Shown here: positions 26,891-36,116 of the stretch, piece after piece
Position numbering within the stretch: the stretch's first letter is position 1
Layout of the letters: each line of letters starts with the position of its first letter
NCBI GenBank assembly: GCA_017404505.1
Contig: JAFRCE010000024.1
Location: forward strand, 186,001-250,000
Direction of reading: 5' to 3'
Source of the DNA: Solobacterium sp.
GTDB taxonomy: Bacteria > Bacillota_I > Bacilli_A > Erysipelotrichales > Erysipelotrichaceae
DNA length: 64,000 bases
Made by a program: the position numbers and the translations under genes
The notes under the pieces: generated by a model
Seen by the model: the letters and a program-made list of their open reading frames with translations, nothing else
What the model was told of the DNA's origin: nothing
The model's database searches: none

Positions 26891-28048
26891 ATGGAATTCA
26901 GAGACTTAAAGAAACAGTATCAGGTGCTGAAGCCGCAGATCGATGAAGAGATTTCGGCTGTCATTCAGTCAAGCAGATTCATTTCCGGTCCGCAGGTTGC
27001 CAGACTTGAACAAGAACTGGCAGAGTATGTCGGTGTGAAGCACTGCATTACCTGTGCCAACGGTACAGATGCCCTGACGATTGCCCTGATGGCATGGAAC
27101 ATCGGTGAAGGCGATGCGGTATTTGTCCCGGACTTCACATTCTTCTCTTCCGGTGAATGCCCGGCTTATGAAGGGGCGACACCGGTATATGTGGATGTGG
27201 ACGCGAACACCTACAACATCGATCCGCAGAAGCTGGAAGAAGCGATTTTGAAAGTGAAAGAAGAAGGCAGACTGGTTCCCAAGGTCGTCGTGACGGTTGA
27301 CCTGTTTGGCCTGCCGGCAGATTATGCGAAGATCCGGCCGATCTGTGACAAATATGGTTTGCTGTTACTGGAAGACGGCGCCCAGGGATTCGGCGGTTCC
27401 GTCAATGGTAAACTGGCCTGCAGTTTCGGCGATATTTCGACAACTTCTTTCTTCCCGGCCAAGCCGCTTGGCTGCTATGGGGACGGCGGTGCGATCTTCA
27501 CGGACAACGATGAATGGGCGGATCTGATTCGTTCGATCTGTGTCCATGGCAAAGACACCAGCAATCCGAATGACCCGAATGCCAAATACAACAATATCCG
27601 TTTAGGCATGAACAGCCGGCTGGATACGATCCAGGCTGCTGTCCTTCTTCCGAAATTCCATGCCTTTAAGGAATATGAACTGAAGGATGTCAACACGGTT
27701 GCCGACTGGTATACGGAAGCCTTGAAAGATACCGATCTGGTACTGCCGCTGATTCAGGAAGGCTTCTGGAGCAGCTGGGCGCAGTATACCGTGCAGCTTC
27801 CGGAAAACGTTGACCGGAAAGCTTTACAGAGTGTGCTGAAAGAAAAAGGCATCCCGACCATGGTCTACTATGCAAAGCCGATGCATCTTCAGGGTGCTTT
27901 CGCCGGCACCGTCAGTGCGGAAGCGGACTGCCCGGTTACCGTAAAACTGTGTCAGACAGTATTGAGTCTGCCGATGCATCCGTATATGAGCAGAGAAGAT
28001 GTTGAATTTGTAGTGAAAGAACTGAAGGAACAGCTGGCAGCTGCCTAG
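26891..28048 (+). CDS. wbpE: UDP-3-keto-uronate aminotransferase, DegT/DnrJ/EryC1 family (WbpE type)
   Basis: A 385-residue PLP-dependent aminotransferase. The N-terminal MEFRDLKKQYQVLKPQID is close to the usual WbpE start. CANGTDALTIALMAW, DLFGLPAD, LEDGAQGFG and the PLP-lysine block TSFFPAKPLGCYGDGG (Lys near 192) are all present. It transfers an amino group, normally from glutamate, to C3 of the keto sugar made by WbpB. Six bases separate it from wbpD and 17 from the dehydrogenase. GAGGAATAG precedes the ATG. Confidence 0.88.
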   Translation: MEFRDLKKQYQVLKPQIDEEISAVIQSSRFISGPQVARLEQELAEYVGVKHCITCANGTDALTIALMAWNIGEGDAVFVPDFTFFSSGECPAYEGATPVYVDVDANTYNIDPQKLEEAILKVKEEGRLVPKVVVTVDLFGLPADYAKIRPICDKYGLLLLEDGAQGFGGSVNGKLACSFGDISTTSFFPAKPLGCYGDGGAIFTDNDEWADLIRSICVHGKDTSNPNDPNAKYNNIRLGMNSRLDTIQAAVLLPKFHAFKEYELKDVNTVADWYTEALKDTDLVLPLIQEGFWSSWAQYTVQLPENVDRKALQSVLKEKGIPTMVYYAKPMHLQGAFAGTVSAEADCPVTVKLCQTVLSLPMHPYMSREDVEFVVKELKEQLAAA

Positions 28049-28065
28049 AACAGACAGGTGAAACG

Positions 28066-29394
28066 ATGAAATTTGATGGAATCTATAACGGTTTGATTAC
28101 CGGAGAAGAAAAACTGGCCCTGGTTGGCCTTGGCTATGTCGGCATGCCGATCGCGGTCGAGTTCGCCAAGCATGTACAGGTAATCGGTTTTGACATTAAC
28201 GAGAAAAGAGTCAACGAATACCGCAATGGTATCGATGCGACAAATGAAGTCGGCGAAGCAATCAAAGACACGACAGTGGATTTCACGGCTGATCCGACCC
28301 GCTTAAAGGAAGCGAAGTTTATTATCGTGGCGGTTCCGACACCGGTCAAAGATGACAACAGTCCGGATCTGCGTCCGGTAGAAGGCGCGTCCAGAACGGT
28401 TGGTCAGAACCTGACACCGGGAACGATCGTCGTATTCGAATCGACGGTATACCCAGGTGTCACGGAAGATATCTGCATCCCGATCATTGAAAAGGAATCC
28501 GGATTAAAATGCGGTGTCGACTGGAAAATCGGTTATTCACCGGAAAGAATCAATCCGGGTGACAGAGTGCATACCCTGACAACGATCCGCAAGGTCGTTT
28601 CCGGTATGGATGAAGAGTCCGCACGGGAAATTCAGAAGGTCTACAATATCGTCATTAAAGCCGGTACCTTCATGGTTTCCAATATCAAAACAGCGGAAGC
28701 AGTCAAGGTTGTCGAAAACAGCCAGAGAGATATCAATATCGCATTCATGAACGAAATCGCGATCATCTGCGATAAACTGCATATCGATACTGATGAAGTG
28801 CTGGCCGGCATGAACACGAAATGGAACGCCCTTGGCTTCAAGCCTGGTCTGGTCGGCGGTCATTGCATCGGTGTTGATCCGTATTATCTGACCAATGCGG
28901 CAGAAAAACTGGGCTATCACAGCCAGATCATTCTGAACGGCAGACAGGTCAATGACAGTATGGGCGGCTTCGTCGCGGATGCGGCAATCAAGGAAATGAT
29001 CGAAGCCGGCATGGCACCGAAGAAGGCAACGGTCGTCATTCTCGGCATTACCTTCAAGGAGAACTGTCCGGATACCCGCAACAGCAAGGTTGTGGATATC
29101 ATCAAACGACTGAACGAATATGATATCCAGCCGGTCGTCGCAGACCCATGGGCGGACGTTGAAGTTGCCAAAAAGGAATATGGCGTCGATCTGGTAGACT
29201 TCAAGGATCTGCCGAAGGCGGACTGTGTGATTGTCGCGGTCGGACACAAAGAATTCCGTTCCATGTCCATGATGCATCTGAAACAGCTGTTCAAGAGCGA
29301 ACTGGACGACAGTGAAAAAGTACTGCTGGATGTCAAGAGCTTATACCGTATGGATGAGCTGAAAGCATCCGGAATGAGATTCTGGCGGTTATAA
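28066..29394 (+). CDS. wbpA: UDP-GlcNAc 6-dehydrogenase (WbpA/TviB type)
   Basis: A 442-residue NAD-dependent nucleotide-sugar dehydrogenase oxidising C6 twice to a uronic acid. GLGYVGMPIAVEFAK binds NAD; the central block has ESTVYPGVTEDICIP and GYSPERINPGD, the form seen in TviB/WbpA proteins; GGHCIGVDPYYL carries the catalytic Cys; and GITFKENCPDTRNSKVVDII marks the C-terminal domain. It supplies UDP-GlcNAcA, the entry compound of the diacetamido-uronic acid pathway encoded by the preceding three genes. AGGTG precedes the ATG. Two hairpins follow before the convergent gene. Confidence 0.9.
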   Translation: MKFDGIYNGLITGEEKLALVGLGYVGMPIAVEFAKHVQVIGFDINEKRVNEYRNGIDATNEVGEAIKDTTVDFTADPTRLKEAKFIIVAVPTPVKDDNSPDLRPVEGASRTVGQNLTPGTIVVFESTVYPGVTEDICIPIIEKESGLKCGVDWKIGYSPERINPGDRVHTLTTIRKVVSGMDEESAREIQKVYNIVIKAGTFMVSNIKTAEAVKVVENSQRDINIAFMNEIAIICDKLHIDTDEVLAGMNTKWNALGFKPGLVGGHCIGVDPYYLTNAAEKLGYHSQIILNGRQVNDSMGGFVADAAIKEMIEAGMAPKKATVVILGITFKENCPDTRNSKVVDIIKRLNEYDIQPVVADPWADVEVAKKEYGVDLVDFKDLPKADCVIVAVGHKEFRSMSMMHLKQLFKSELDDSEKVLLDVKSLYRMDELKASGMRFWRL

Positions 29395-29400
29395 AAAACA

Positions 29401-29454
29401 AAGCAATGTGAAACAGCACCGGGATAACCGGCTGCCTGCGCACATTGCTTTTTT
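29401..29454. terminator. Bidirectional intrinsic terminator
   Basis: AAGCAATGTG (29401-29410) pairs with CACATTGCTT (29441-29450), enclosing a small inner CCGG/CCGG hairpin. T runs follow on both strands (TTTTTT on +, a T-rich stretch from 29400 leftward on -). It ends the wbp operon and backs up the stop of the convergent gene. Confidence 0.8.
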
Positions 29455-29470
29455 GGTGAAATGTACATAA

Positions 29471-29517
29471 AAAACCTGTCTGTGAAGTATTGCAGTAATA
29501 CATCACAGGCAGGTTTT
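29471..29517 (-). terminator. Intrinsic terminator of the reverse-strand DUF2142 gene
   Basis: AAAACCTGTCTGTGA (29471-29485) and TCACAGGCAGGTTTT (29503-29517) form a 15-base stem with one mismatch, a few bases past the stop at 29525. On the minus strand the stem runs into six T residues, so it mainly serves that strand. Confidence 0.8.
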
Positions 29518-29524
29518 AAATGAA

Positions 29525-31303
29525 TCAGAACAGTCTCATCAGTAAGAACTGCAGAATATACTGGGTCGTAATGAACTGCAGACAGATCGTGAAGATGTCC
29601 ATGGATCGGTGGGCAAGTACAGACCGGTTGTTGAATGACAGCAATAACGGATAGGCGACAGGCAGGAAGTATCTGCCCTGAATGCCGTCAATGGTATCCA
29701 TTGTCATGGCTGTATAGGTCATGGCCATACCGGTCAGAGAAAGAAGAATGGTAAGCACTGACATGGTAAACAGTGCGAACTTGAAGATGGCGGGCATCTC
29801 GACGGTTTCATACGATCTGGGAATGGTATTCAGGATCAGTACCAGCAGCAGGGAGAAGACGAAGATATCCGGATAAGATACATCGAGCCAGCCCAGGTAT
29901 TCACCGATCATGGTCGTGATATACCAGTAACCGTCGATCATCAGGGAGTTTTTGAACAGCCTGATCAGGGTAAGCGGATGATTGAAGAAGAACTCTTTCG
30001 TATATCCTGGTTCACCGCTCTTGGAAACAAGCAGCTGCGGCTCGGGTATCAGATTGCCGCGGTATATGAAGCCTTTGAAGATGATGAACAATACAACCAG
30101 TCCACACAGTCCGAAGAAGATGCGATGCAGCACTTTACGGCTGATGATTTCCTTCTTATATACATAGACAACCGGCGGGAACAGGGCAATAAATGCATAG
30201 GCATAACGACGCAGCGGGAACAGAAGAAGCCCGGTGACAACCAGCACGGCAGACAGGATCTTTTTCTTTTTGTCACTGATATCCTCATTGAACAGAAGAT
30301 ACAGCGTCAGAGCGATCAACAACGCCGGACAGGCAATCCGGAAGGCGTCTCTTGAGGTGGAGGCGGCCATATGCATGGGCATCGGCAGCAGGGCAATGGA
30401 ATAGAACAGAATCTTGCCGATCGGCACCAGCTTGATGCAGAAGTACATCACAATGATGTAGAACAGCATATTGAAGAAGCGGCCCATCAGATACATGGTG
30501 ACCGTGTTGACACCCATCAGTCGGCCCAGGGTAATGCCCAAAGCAGTGAACAGATATTGATAGGACTCGCCGCGGATAACGCTTGGTCTTCGTGTATATT
30601 CCAGCGTATAGGAGAATTCTGTTTTGTCTGTTACCAGAACCAGTTCGTCACTTTCCAGTGGCGCAGCCATCTGATTCACATAGTCAACGATCTGCTCGGT
30701 ATTGTATCCGACATAATTCATATCGAAGTCAGCATCGTCTTTTCGCATATAGATGCCTTCCGGTGTCTTGGGAATCATCAGCATCGTGTTGGACAGATCA
30801 TAAGCGGTCCGCATATGCTTCGGCTCATCCGCGACTCCGTACAGCGGGAAGATCATCATCAGTACGATGCCAAACACGGAAGCTTCCAGAAGGAACAGCT
30901 TTTCCAGGGAATGATCTTCCGAAAGCATATAGTGGACAAACATGGAGCCGCCGTACAGGATCAGAAGGGTCAAGATCGATCCCATCCTCGCATAGGACTG
31001 TGCATGGTCAAGCTTGGCGTAGCATTGCAGCATGGTCAGTGCGGTACGGGCAAGAAACAACCCGGCGGTAATAAAGAGGACCTTGTTCTGCCATATGGCA
31101 TTTTTGATCTTCTCCCATGTGTATTTCTGCAGGAAGATGATCACTGCTTCACAGACGACAAACAGTATGCCGGCCAGAGCGGTTGCCGCGAAACTGAAAT
31201 GAAGCAGCACGACAGCCAGCACAGAGAGACAGTAGAATATAATGTGAATCAGCAGCGTTTTCATGAGCGGCTGACTGAAGTATGCGTTGATCTTATCTAT
31301 CAT
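29525..31303 (-). CDS. DUF2142 polytopic membrane protein, copy 3
   Basis: The only clear reverse-strand gene: 592 residues with about 12 hydrophobic helices. GVADEPKHMRTAYDLS near 155 gives the acidic loop and GIQGRYFLPVAYPLLL near 539 is the textbook DUF2142 signature, closer to the family consensus than the two forward copies. Function is unknown; a GT-C-like transfer outside the membrane from a polyprenyl-linked sugar is plausible. GCGAGG eight bases before ATG 31303 fixes the start; a longer reading from 31360 lacks a ribosome site. It is convergent with wbpA and divergent from the next GT2. Confidence 0.82.
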   Translation of the reverse strand: MIDKINAYFSQPLMKTLLIHIIFYCLSVLAVVLLHFSFAATALAGILFVVCEAVIIFLQKYTWEKIKNAIWQNKVLFITAGLFLARTALTMLQCYAKLDHAQSYARMGSILTLLILYGGSMFVHYMLSEDHSLEKLFLLEASVFGIVLMMIFPLYGVADEPKHMRTAYDLSNTMLMIPKTPEGIYMRKDDADFDMNYVGYNTEQIVDYVNQMAAPLESDELVLVTDKTEFSYTLEYTRRPSVIRGESYQYLFTALGITLGRLMGVNTVTMYLMGRFFNMLFYIIVMYFCIKLVPIGKILFYSIALLPMPMHMAASTSRDAFRIACPALLIALTLYLLFNEDISDKKKKILSAVLVVTGLLLFPLRRYAYAFIALFPPVVYVYKKEIISRKVLHRIFFGLCGLVVLFIIFKGFIYRGNLIPEPQLLVSKSGEPGYTKEFFFNHPLTLIRLFKNSLMIDGYWYITTMIGEYLGWLDVSYPDIFVFSLLLVLILNTIPRSYETVEMPAIFKFALFTMSVLTILLSLTGMAMTYTAMTMDTIDGIQGRYFLPVAYPLLLSFNNRSVLAHRSMDIFTICLQFITTQYILQFLLMRLF

Positions 31304-31365
31304 GGTATGAACCTCGCCATTCGTATGTTTAAGTCTTTGTAACACTGAATATTTAAACATAATAA

Positions 31366-31374
31366 TGATACAAT
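31366..31374 (+). promoter_or_regulatory. Candidate extended -10 promoter for the third dual GT2
   Basis: TGA-TACAAT fits the TGn extended -10 form in the 101-base divergent gap between the DUF2142 gene and the GT2. Transcription would start near 31381. That would leave the upstream AGGAAA (31375-31380) out of the message, and favours ATG 31405 over the in-frame TTG 31384. Confidence 0.35.
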
Positions 31375-31404
31375 AGGAAACGGTTGAGATACCAGTTAAT
31401 CAAT

Positions 31405-32976
31405 ATGGCGAAATCAAAACTCCTGGCAAAACTGGAATTAGTTAAAAAGGCATTGTACATATGGGCTGTACAATACCATTTTGTCATTCCCAAAGACATC
31501 CTGAAGATGTATATCCGGAAATTCACGCATGAAAGTGAGAATATTTCCAAATACGCCAACCGCTATTTTGATCCTGCCAGCAAAGAAGAATACAATCAGT
31601 GGCTGTCCTACCAGGAATATCCCAAGACGGATTTTGATGACATTGCTTTTCTTTCGGAGCAGGATATCCTGAATCTGTCATCCGTTGAAACGGGTTATGT
31701 CTGTCTGTATGGAAAAGACGTGACTTTCTATGACACATTCAAGGGCTGCCTGTCTTTCTGCAAAGACTATGACGTTCTGTATTTTGATCACGATCATCAG
31801 GATGCGGATGGCAACAGATGTGATCCTGAGATCAAACCGGATTTCTCATATAACACATTGCGGGGATTCAATTACATTGGTAACTGTGTAGTCGTGAAAA
31901 CAGAATTGATGAAACAGTTTGAAGGACAGAAGTGGAATATATACAGGTGGTTACTCGAACTGTCAGATCAGAAGGTCCGTTTCGGCAATGTGCAGAAAGT
32001 TGTTTACTGCGATCGTGGAGCTGAGACTTCACAGGCAGAAACATTAGAAAGTTATCTTCAGGAGCATCAGATCGATGCGCAGGTGTACCGGAATCCGGAT
32101 GGCATTTCTCATACTGTCCGCTATTCTGTAGAAGGTAATCCCAAAGTATCATTGATCATTCCAACCAGAGACGGCAAAGATGTACTGAAGGTGTGTATTG
32201 ATTCCATTTATGAAAAGACGACCTGGCCGAACTTCGAAATTATCATTGCGGATAATGGCAGTATAAAGGAAGAAACACTGACATATTTCCGGGAAATGGA
32301 AAAGGCTCATGACAATATCAAAGTCGTACGTCTGGACTGCCCGTTTAACTTCTCATATATCAATAACAGAGCAGTGGAACAGTCAAGTGGCGACTATATC
32401 GTTCTTTTGAACAATGATACTTCCGTCGTGACAGAAGATTGGCTGGAGCGGATGCTTGGCTATGCCCAAAGGGAGAATGTTGGTTCCGTCGGTGTTAAGC
32501 TCTGGTATCCGGATGGCTCCATCCAGCATGGTGGTGTCATTGTCGGCAAGGGCGGCGCGGCTGCCCACCGGTATTACCGCTGTGAACATAATGAAAAGGG
32601 TTATTTGCATACATTGGATGTGCCGAATGATGTCATGTGCTGCACGGCTGCCTGCCTGATGACCAGCAGAAGATGCTGGAATGAGATGAACGGTCTGAAT
32701 GAAGATCTGACCGTGCAGTTCAATGACGTGGATTACGGCATCCGTCTGTATGAAGCGGGATACTTCAATGTCTTCCTTCCGGACGTGGAACTGATCCATT
32801 ATGAATCCAAATCCAGAGGCATCGATAAAAAGAAAGAAGCGGTTGAGCGCTTCTTCCAGGAAGTGAACTGGGCCAAGGAAACATACGGAAAGTACATTGA
32901 ACATGATCCGTTCTACAGTGATAACTTCGATAAGAATTATGACTACAAGTTAAAAGCCGGAACGGGAAGCAATTAA
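31405..32976 (+). CDS. GT2 glycosyltransferase with vestigial first domain
   Basis: A 523-residue paralogue of the proteins at 979 and 5053. Residues 1-245 retain only the second half of the first GT2 domain ([25 protein letters not shown]); its nucleotide-binding strand is absent, so that half is probably inactive. An intact GT2 domain starts near 248 ([12 protein letters not shown]), with LLNNDTSVV near 334 and HYESKSRG near the end; the DPFYSDNFD tail is conserved. The start is uncertain: ATG 31405 has no clear ribosome site, and TTG 31384 would add seven residues. rmlA follows 44 bases downstream, suggesting a link to a dTDP-sugar. Confidence 0.82.
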   Translation: MAKSKLLAKLELVKKALYIWAVQYHFVIPKDILKMYIRKFTHESENISKYANRYFDPASKEEYNQWLSYQEYPKTDFDDIAFLSEQDILNLSSVETGYVCLYGKDVTFYDTFKGCLSFCKDYDVLYFDHDHQDADGNRCDPEIKPDFSYNTLRGFNYIGNCVVVKTELMKQFEGQKWNIYRWLLELSDQKVRFGNVQKVVYCDRGAETSQAETLESYLQEHQIDAQVYRNPDGISHTVRYSVEGNPKVSLIIPTRDGKDVLKVCIDSIYEKTTWPNFEIIIADNGSIKEETLTYFREMEKAHDNIKVVRLDCPFNFSYINNRAVEQSSGDYIVLLNNDTSVVTEDWLERMLGYAQRENVGSVGVKLWYPDGSIQHGGVIVGKGGAAAHRYYRCEHNEKGYLHTLDVPNDVMCCTAACLMTSRRCWNEMNGLNEDLTVQFNDVDYGIRLYEAGYFNVFLPDVELIHYESKSRGIDKKKEAVERFFQEVNWAKETYGKYIEHDPFYSDNFDKNYDYKLKAGTGSN

Positions 32977-33020
32977 TGAATCCGTATGATAAACTGAATG
33001 TGAATAAACAGGAGACTAGT

Positions 33021-33914
33021 ATGAAAGGTATTATTTTAGCCGGCGGATCCGGCACAAGACTGTATCCTTTGACGACAGTGACAAGTAAGCAGCTGCTGCC
33101 GATTTATGATAAACCGATGATTTATTATCCGTTGAGCGTGTTAATGAATGCCGGAATCAAAGATATTCTGATCATCAGCACGCCGCAGGATACACCAAGA
33201 TTCCAGGATCTGTTAAAAGACGGAAGTCAGTTTGGTATCAAACTGTCCTATGCGGTTCAGCCTTCACCGGACGGACTGGCGCAGGCCTTTATCATCGGCG
33301 AAGAATTTATCGGTGATGATACATGCGCGATGATTCTTGGCGACAACATTTTTGCCGGCCATGGTCTGAACAAGAGGCTGAAGAATGCGGTGGAAAATGC
33401 CAAGAACGGAAAAGCAACTGTATTCGGCTATTATGTAGATGATCCGGAACGTTTCGGAATTGTTGAATTCGATGAGAATGGCAAGGCGATTTCCATCGAA
33501 GAAAAACCGCAGCAGCCAAAGTCCAATTACTGCGTGACAGGTCTCTACTTCTATGACACGAGAGTTGTGGAATATGCCAAGAACCTGAAGCCGAGTAAAA
33601 GAGGCGAACTGGAAATCACCGATCTGAACCGGATCTATCTGGAAGACGGCACACTCGACGTTGAAATCCTTGGTCAGGGCTTCACCTGGCTGGATACCGG
33701 CACCCATGAGTCCCTTGTCGAAGCGACCAATTTCGTCAAAACGATGGAAGACCACCAGCACCGCAAGATTGCATGCCTGGAAGAAATAGCGTATCTTAAT
33801 GGATGGATTTCCAAAGAGGAAGTACTGAAGACATATGAAGTTCTGAAGAAGAATCAGTATGGCCAGTACCTGAAAGACGTCATCGACGGCAAATACAGAG
33901 ATCCTCTGCATTGA
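33021..33914 (+). CDS. rmlA: Glucose-1-phosphate thymidylyltransferase
   Basis: A 297-residue enzyme joining dTTP and glucose-1-phosphate to dTDP-glucose. [59 protein letters not shown] and [10 protein letters not shown] are all near-perfect RmlA signatures, and the length is normal. I chose ATG 33021 with CAGGAG upstream over an in-frame ATG at 32976, because RmlA begins with MKG. It is followed by rmlB after 19 bases. No rmlC or rmlD lies in the window, so the end product (rhamnose or another 6-deoxy sugar) depends on genes elsewhere. Confidence 0.96.
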   Translation: MKGIILAGGSGTRLYPLTTVTSKQLLPIYDKPMIYYPLSVLMNAGIKDILIISTPQDTPRFQDLLKDGSQFGIKLSYAVQPSPDGLAQAFIIGEEFIGDDTCAMILGDNIFAGHGLNKRLKNAVENAKNGKATVFGYYVDDPERFGIVEFDENGKAISIEEKPQQPKSNYCVTGLYFYDTRVVEYAKNLKPSKRGELEITDLNRIYLEDGTLDVEILGQGFTWLDTGTHESLVEATNFVKTMEDHQHRKIACLEEIAYLNGWISKEEVLKTYEVLKKNQYGQYLKDVIDGKYRDPLH

Positions 33915-33933
33915 TCAAGGAGAATATACAAAT

Positions 33934-34953
33934 ATGAACATTATTGTGACCGGCGGTGCCGGATTTATCGGAAGCAACTTTATCTTCCACATGTTGAAGG
34001 AACATCCGGATTACCGGATCGTATGCCTGGACAAGTTAACCTATGCCGGCAATCTGTCGACACTGGAACCGGTCATGGACAATCCGAACTTCCGTTTCGT
34101 GAAGCTGGATATCTGTGATCGAGAAGGTGTCTATAAGCTGTTTGAAGAAGAACATCCGGACATGGTTGTCAACTTCGCGGCGGAATCCCATGTTGACCGT
34201 TCCATTGAGAATCCGGAAGTATTCCTGCAGACAAACATTATCGGCACAGCCACACTGATGGATGCCTGCCGCAAGTATGGCATCAAGAGATACCATCAGG
34301 TATCTACTGACGAAGTATACGGCGATCTGCCGCTGGACAGACCGGACCTCTTCTTCACGGAGGAAACACCGATTCATACTTCTTCACCATACAGTTCCTC
34401 CAAGGCGGGTGCGGACTTACTGGTGCTGGCATATAACAGAACATATGGCCTGCCGGTAACCATCAGCAGATGCTCCAATAACTATGGCCCGTATCATTTC
34501 CCGGAAAAACTGATTCCGTTAATGATCATCAACTGCCTGCATGACAAGCCGCTGCCTGTTTATGGCGAAGGCCTGAATGTCCGTGACTGGCTGTACGTGG
34601 AAGACCACTGCCGTGCCATTGATCTGATCATCCATAACGGCAAAGTCGGTGAAGTATACAATGTCGGCGGTCATAACGAAATGAAGAACATCGACATCGT
34701 CAAGCTCATCTGCAAGGAACTGGGCAAGCCGGAGACACTGATCACGCATGTTACAGACCGTAAGGGTCATGACATGAGATATGCCATTGATCCGACCAAG
34801 ATCCACAACGATCTCGGATGGCTGCCGGAAACGAAGTTCGCGGACGGCATCAAGAAGACCATTCAGTGGTATCTGGACAACGAAGACTGGTGGCAGCCGA
34901 TCGTATCCGGTGAATACCAGGATTACTACGAAAAGATGTATAAAAACAGATAA
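33934..34953 (+). CDS. rmlB: dTDP-glucose 4,6-dehydratase
   Basis: A 339-residue short-chain dehydrogenase family enzyme producing dTDP-4-keto-6-deoxyglucose. VTGGAGFIGSNF binds NAD, NFAAESHVDRSIENP and STDEVYGDLPLD carry the catalytic Asp-Glu pair, and YSSSKAGADLLV carries the Tyr-x3-Lys. SRCSNNYGPYHFPEKLIPL and VYGEGLNVRDWLYVEDH are textbook RmlB. AAGGAGAAT precedes the ATG. A strong terminator follows immediately, so rmlA-rmlB end a transcript that probably began before the GT2 at 31405. Confidence 0.97.
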   Translation: MNIIVTGGAGFIGSNFIFHMLKEHPDYRIVCLDKLTYAGNLSTLEPVMDNPNFRFVKLDICDREGVYKLFEEEHPDMVVNFAAESHVDRSIENPEVFLQTNIIGTATLMDACRKYGIKRYHQVSTDEVYGDLPLDRPDLFFTEETPIHTSSPYSSSKAGADLLVLAYNRTYGLPVTISRCSNNYGPYHFPEKLIPLMIINCLHDKPLPVYGEGLNVRDWLYVEDHCRAIDLIIHNGKVGEVYNVGGHNEMKNIDIVKLICKELGKPETLITHVTDRKGHDMRYAIDPTKIHNDLGWLPETKFADGIKKTIQWYLDNEDWWQPIVSGEYQDYYEKMYKNR

Positions 34954-34976
34954 AAGGGAAGGAATTCCCTTTTTTC
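34953..34976 (+). terminator. Intrinsic terminator after rmlB
   Basis: AAGGGAA and TTCCCTT form a 7-base stem around a 4-base loop (GGAA), followed by six T residues. It starts at the rmlB stop codon. Confidence 0.88.
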
Positions 34977-34977
34977 G

Positions 34978-35007
34978 TTGTTTATGGAATGCAAAACAGG
35001 GTAAAAT
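34978..35007 (+). promoter_or_regulatory. Candidate promoter for a near-leaderless transcript
   Basis: TTGTTT (34978-34983) and TAAAAT (35002-35007) are 18 bases apart, directly after the rmlB terminator. The expected start point is near 35014, only two or three bases before ATG 35017, and no Shine-Dalgarno sequence precedes that ATG. Confidence 0.42.
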
Positions 35008-35016
35008 ATTAGGCAT

Positions 35017-35730
35017 ATGGAAAGAAACGTACTGATTATTATTCCTGCCTACAACGAAGAAGGAAATATTGAAAGAGTGGTGTCCAACCTGGTTCAGAAC
35101 TACCCGCAGTTCGATTACGTGGTAGTGAATGACGGCAGTAAAGACACCACAGCCGACATCTGCAAGCGAAACGGATATAACCTTCTGGACCAGCCAATCA
35201 ACTTAGGTCTGGCCGGAGCTGTGCAGACAGGCATGAAATACGCTTATGAGAATGGCTATAAAGCAGCCATTCAGTTTGATGGTGACGGACAGCATCGTCC
35301 CGAATTTATCAGCACCATGTATGAAAAGATTCAGGAAGGGTATGATATCGTAATCGGCAGCCGCTTTGTCACAGAGAAGAAACCGAACACACTCCGTATG
35401 TTCGGCTCCAATCTGATTCAGGGCATTATCAGGCTGACCGCCCATGTGAATATCCAGGATCCGACCAGTGGTATGAGAATGTATAACCGGAAAGTCATTA
35501 AAGTGCTGGCCGAACAGATCAACATGGGACCGGAACCGGACACGGTTACCCACCTGATCCGCAGCGGTGCCAAAGTGACGGAAATACAGGTGAAGATGGA
35601 TGAAAGAATTGCCGGAGAAAGCTATCTGAATCTTTCCCGCAGTGCGAAATACATGACAACGATGTTTACCAGTATTCTTCTGATCGGCTTCTTCCGTAAG
35701 AAGACAATACTGCAGGAGGAAACAGCATGA
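35017..35730 (+). CDS. Polyprenyl-phosphate glycosyltransferase (DPM1-like GT2)
   Basis: A 237-residue GT2 enzyme: LIIIPAYNEEGNIERVV, VVNDGSKDTTADICK, NLGLAGAVQTGMKYA, QFDGDGQHRPEF and IGSRF are the hallmarks of dolichol/polyprenyl-phosphate mannose or glucose synthases. The C-terminus is a short hydrophobic stretch (MFTSILLIGFFRKK). It probably loads a sugar onto undecaprenyl phosphate for use outside the cell, where the GT-C-like DUF2142 proteins could take it. Its stop overlaps the DUF2304 gene start. No ribosome-binding site is visible before ATG 35017. Confidence 0.87.
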   Translation: MERNVLIIIPAYNEEGNIERVVSNLVQNYPQFDYVVVNDGSKDTTADICKRNGYNLLDQPINLGLAGAVQTGMKYAYENGYKAAIQFDGDGQHRPEFISTMYEKIQEGYDIVIGSRFVTEKKPNTLRMFGSNLIQGIIRLTAHVNIQDPTSGMRMYNRKVIKVLAEQINMGPEPDTVTHLIRSGAKVTEIQVKMDERIAGESYLNLSRSAKYMTTMFTSILLIGFFRKKTILQEETA

Positions 35731-36086
35731 CAGCGACACTCCGTATCATACTGGTGCTTGCCTCAGCATGGGCATTCTATTATGTACTGCGTAATATCAG
35801 AGATCAGAAACTGCAGATCAACGATTCGCTGTTCTGGTTCTTTTTCGCAGTCCTTCTGTTATTACTGGCGCTGTTTCCACAGATCACCTTCTTCTTTGCG
35901 AACGTACTGCAGATCGAATCGCCGGTAAATCTTCTCTTTCTGTTTATGTTCGCCATTTTGATCTATCGCTCTTTCCGTCAGTCCATCCGCATTTCGCAAC
36001 TGGATAACAAGATCAAGGAACTTACCCAGAATCTGACGATCTACGAAAAAAAGAACAATGATACAAAGGACGAAACAGAACAATAA
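35727..36086 (+). CDS. DUF2304 small membrane protein
   Basis: A 119-residue protein with three hydrophobic helices (about 2-20, 34-52 and 65-82) followed by a basic, coiled-coil-prone tail (SQLDNKIKELTQNLTIYEKKN). This order matches DUF2304, a family usually encoded next to DPM1-like glycosyltransferases. It may act as the flippase or membrane partner for the polyprenyl-phosphate sugar, but no direct evidence is visible. It overlaps the GT stop by four bases (ATGA), with AGGAGGAAACAGC before the ATG. Confidence 0.82.
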   Translation: MTATLRIILVLASAWAFYYVLRNIRDQKLQINDSLFWFFFAVLLLLLALFPQITFFFANVLQIESPVNLLFLFMFAILIYRSFRQSIRISQLDNKIKELTQNLTIYEKKNNDTKDETEQ

Positions 36087-36116
36087 TCTGTTTGATTCTT
36101 TGGGATAGGATATACT

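Noticed and set aside
28537..29277. Open frame on - opposite the UDP-GlcNAc dehydrogenase (246 codons)
   Set aside because: The forward strand encodes a full, conserved dehydrogenase; the reverse product has no recognisable motif or ribosome site.
30371..31342. Long open frame on + opposite the DUF2142 gene (323 codons)
   Set aside because: It mirrors a clear membrane-protein gene on the other strand, and its product is His/Gln-rich with no family features.
33021..34953. Complete dTDP-rhamnose operon
   Set aside because: Only rmlA and rmlB are present; no rmlC or rmlD could be found.
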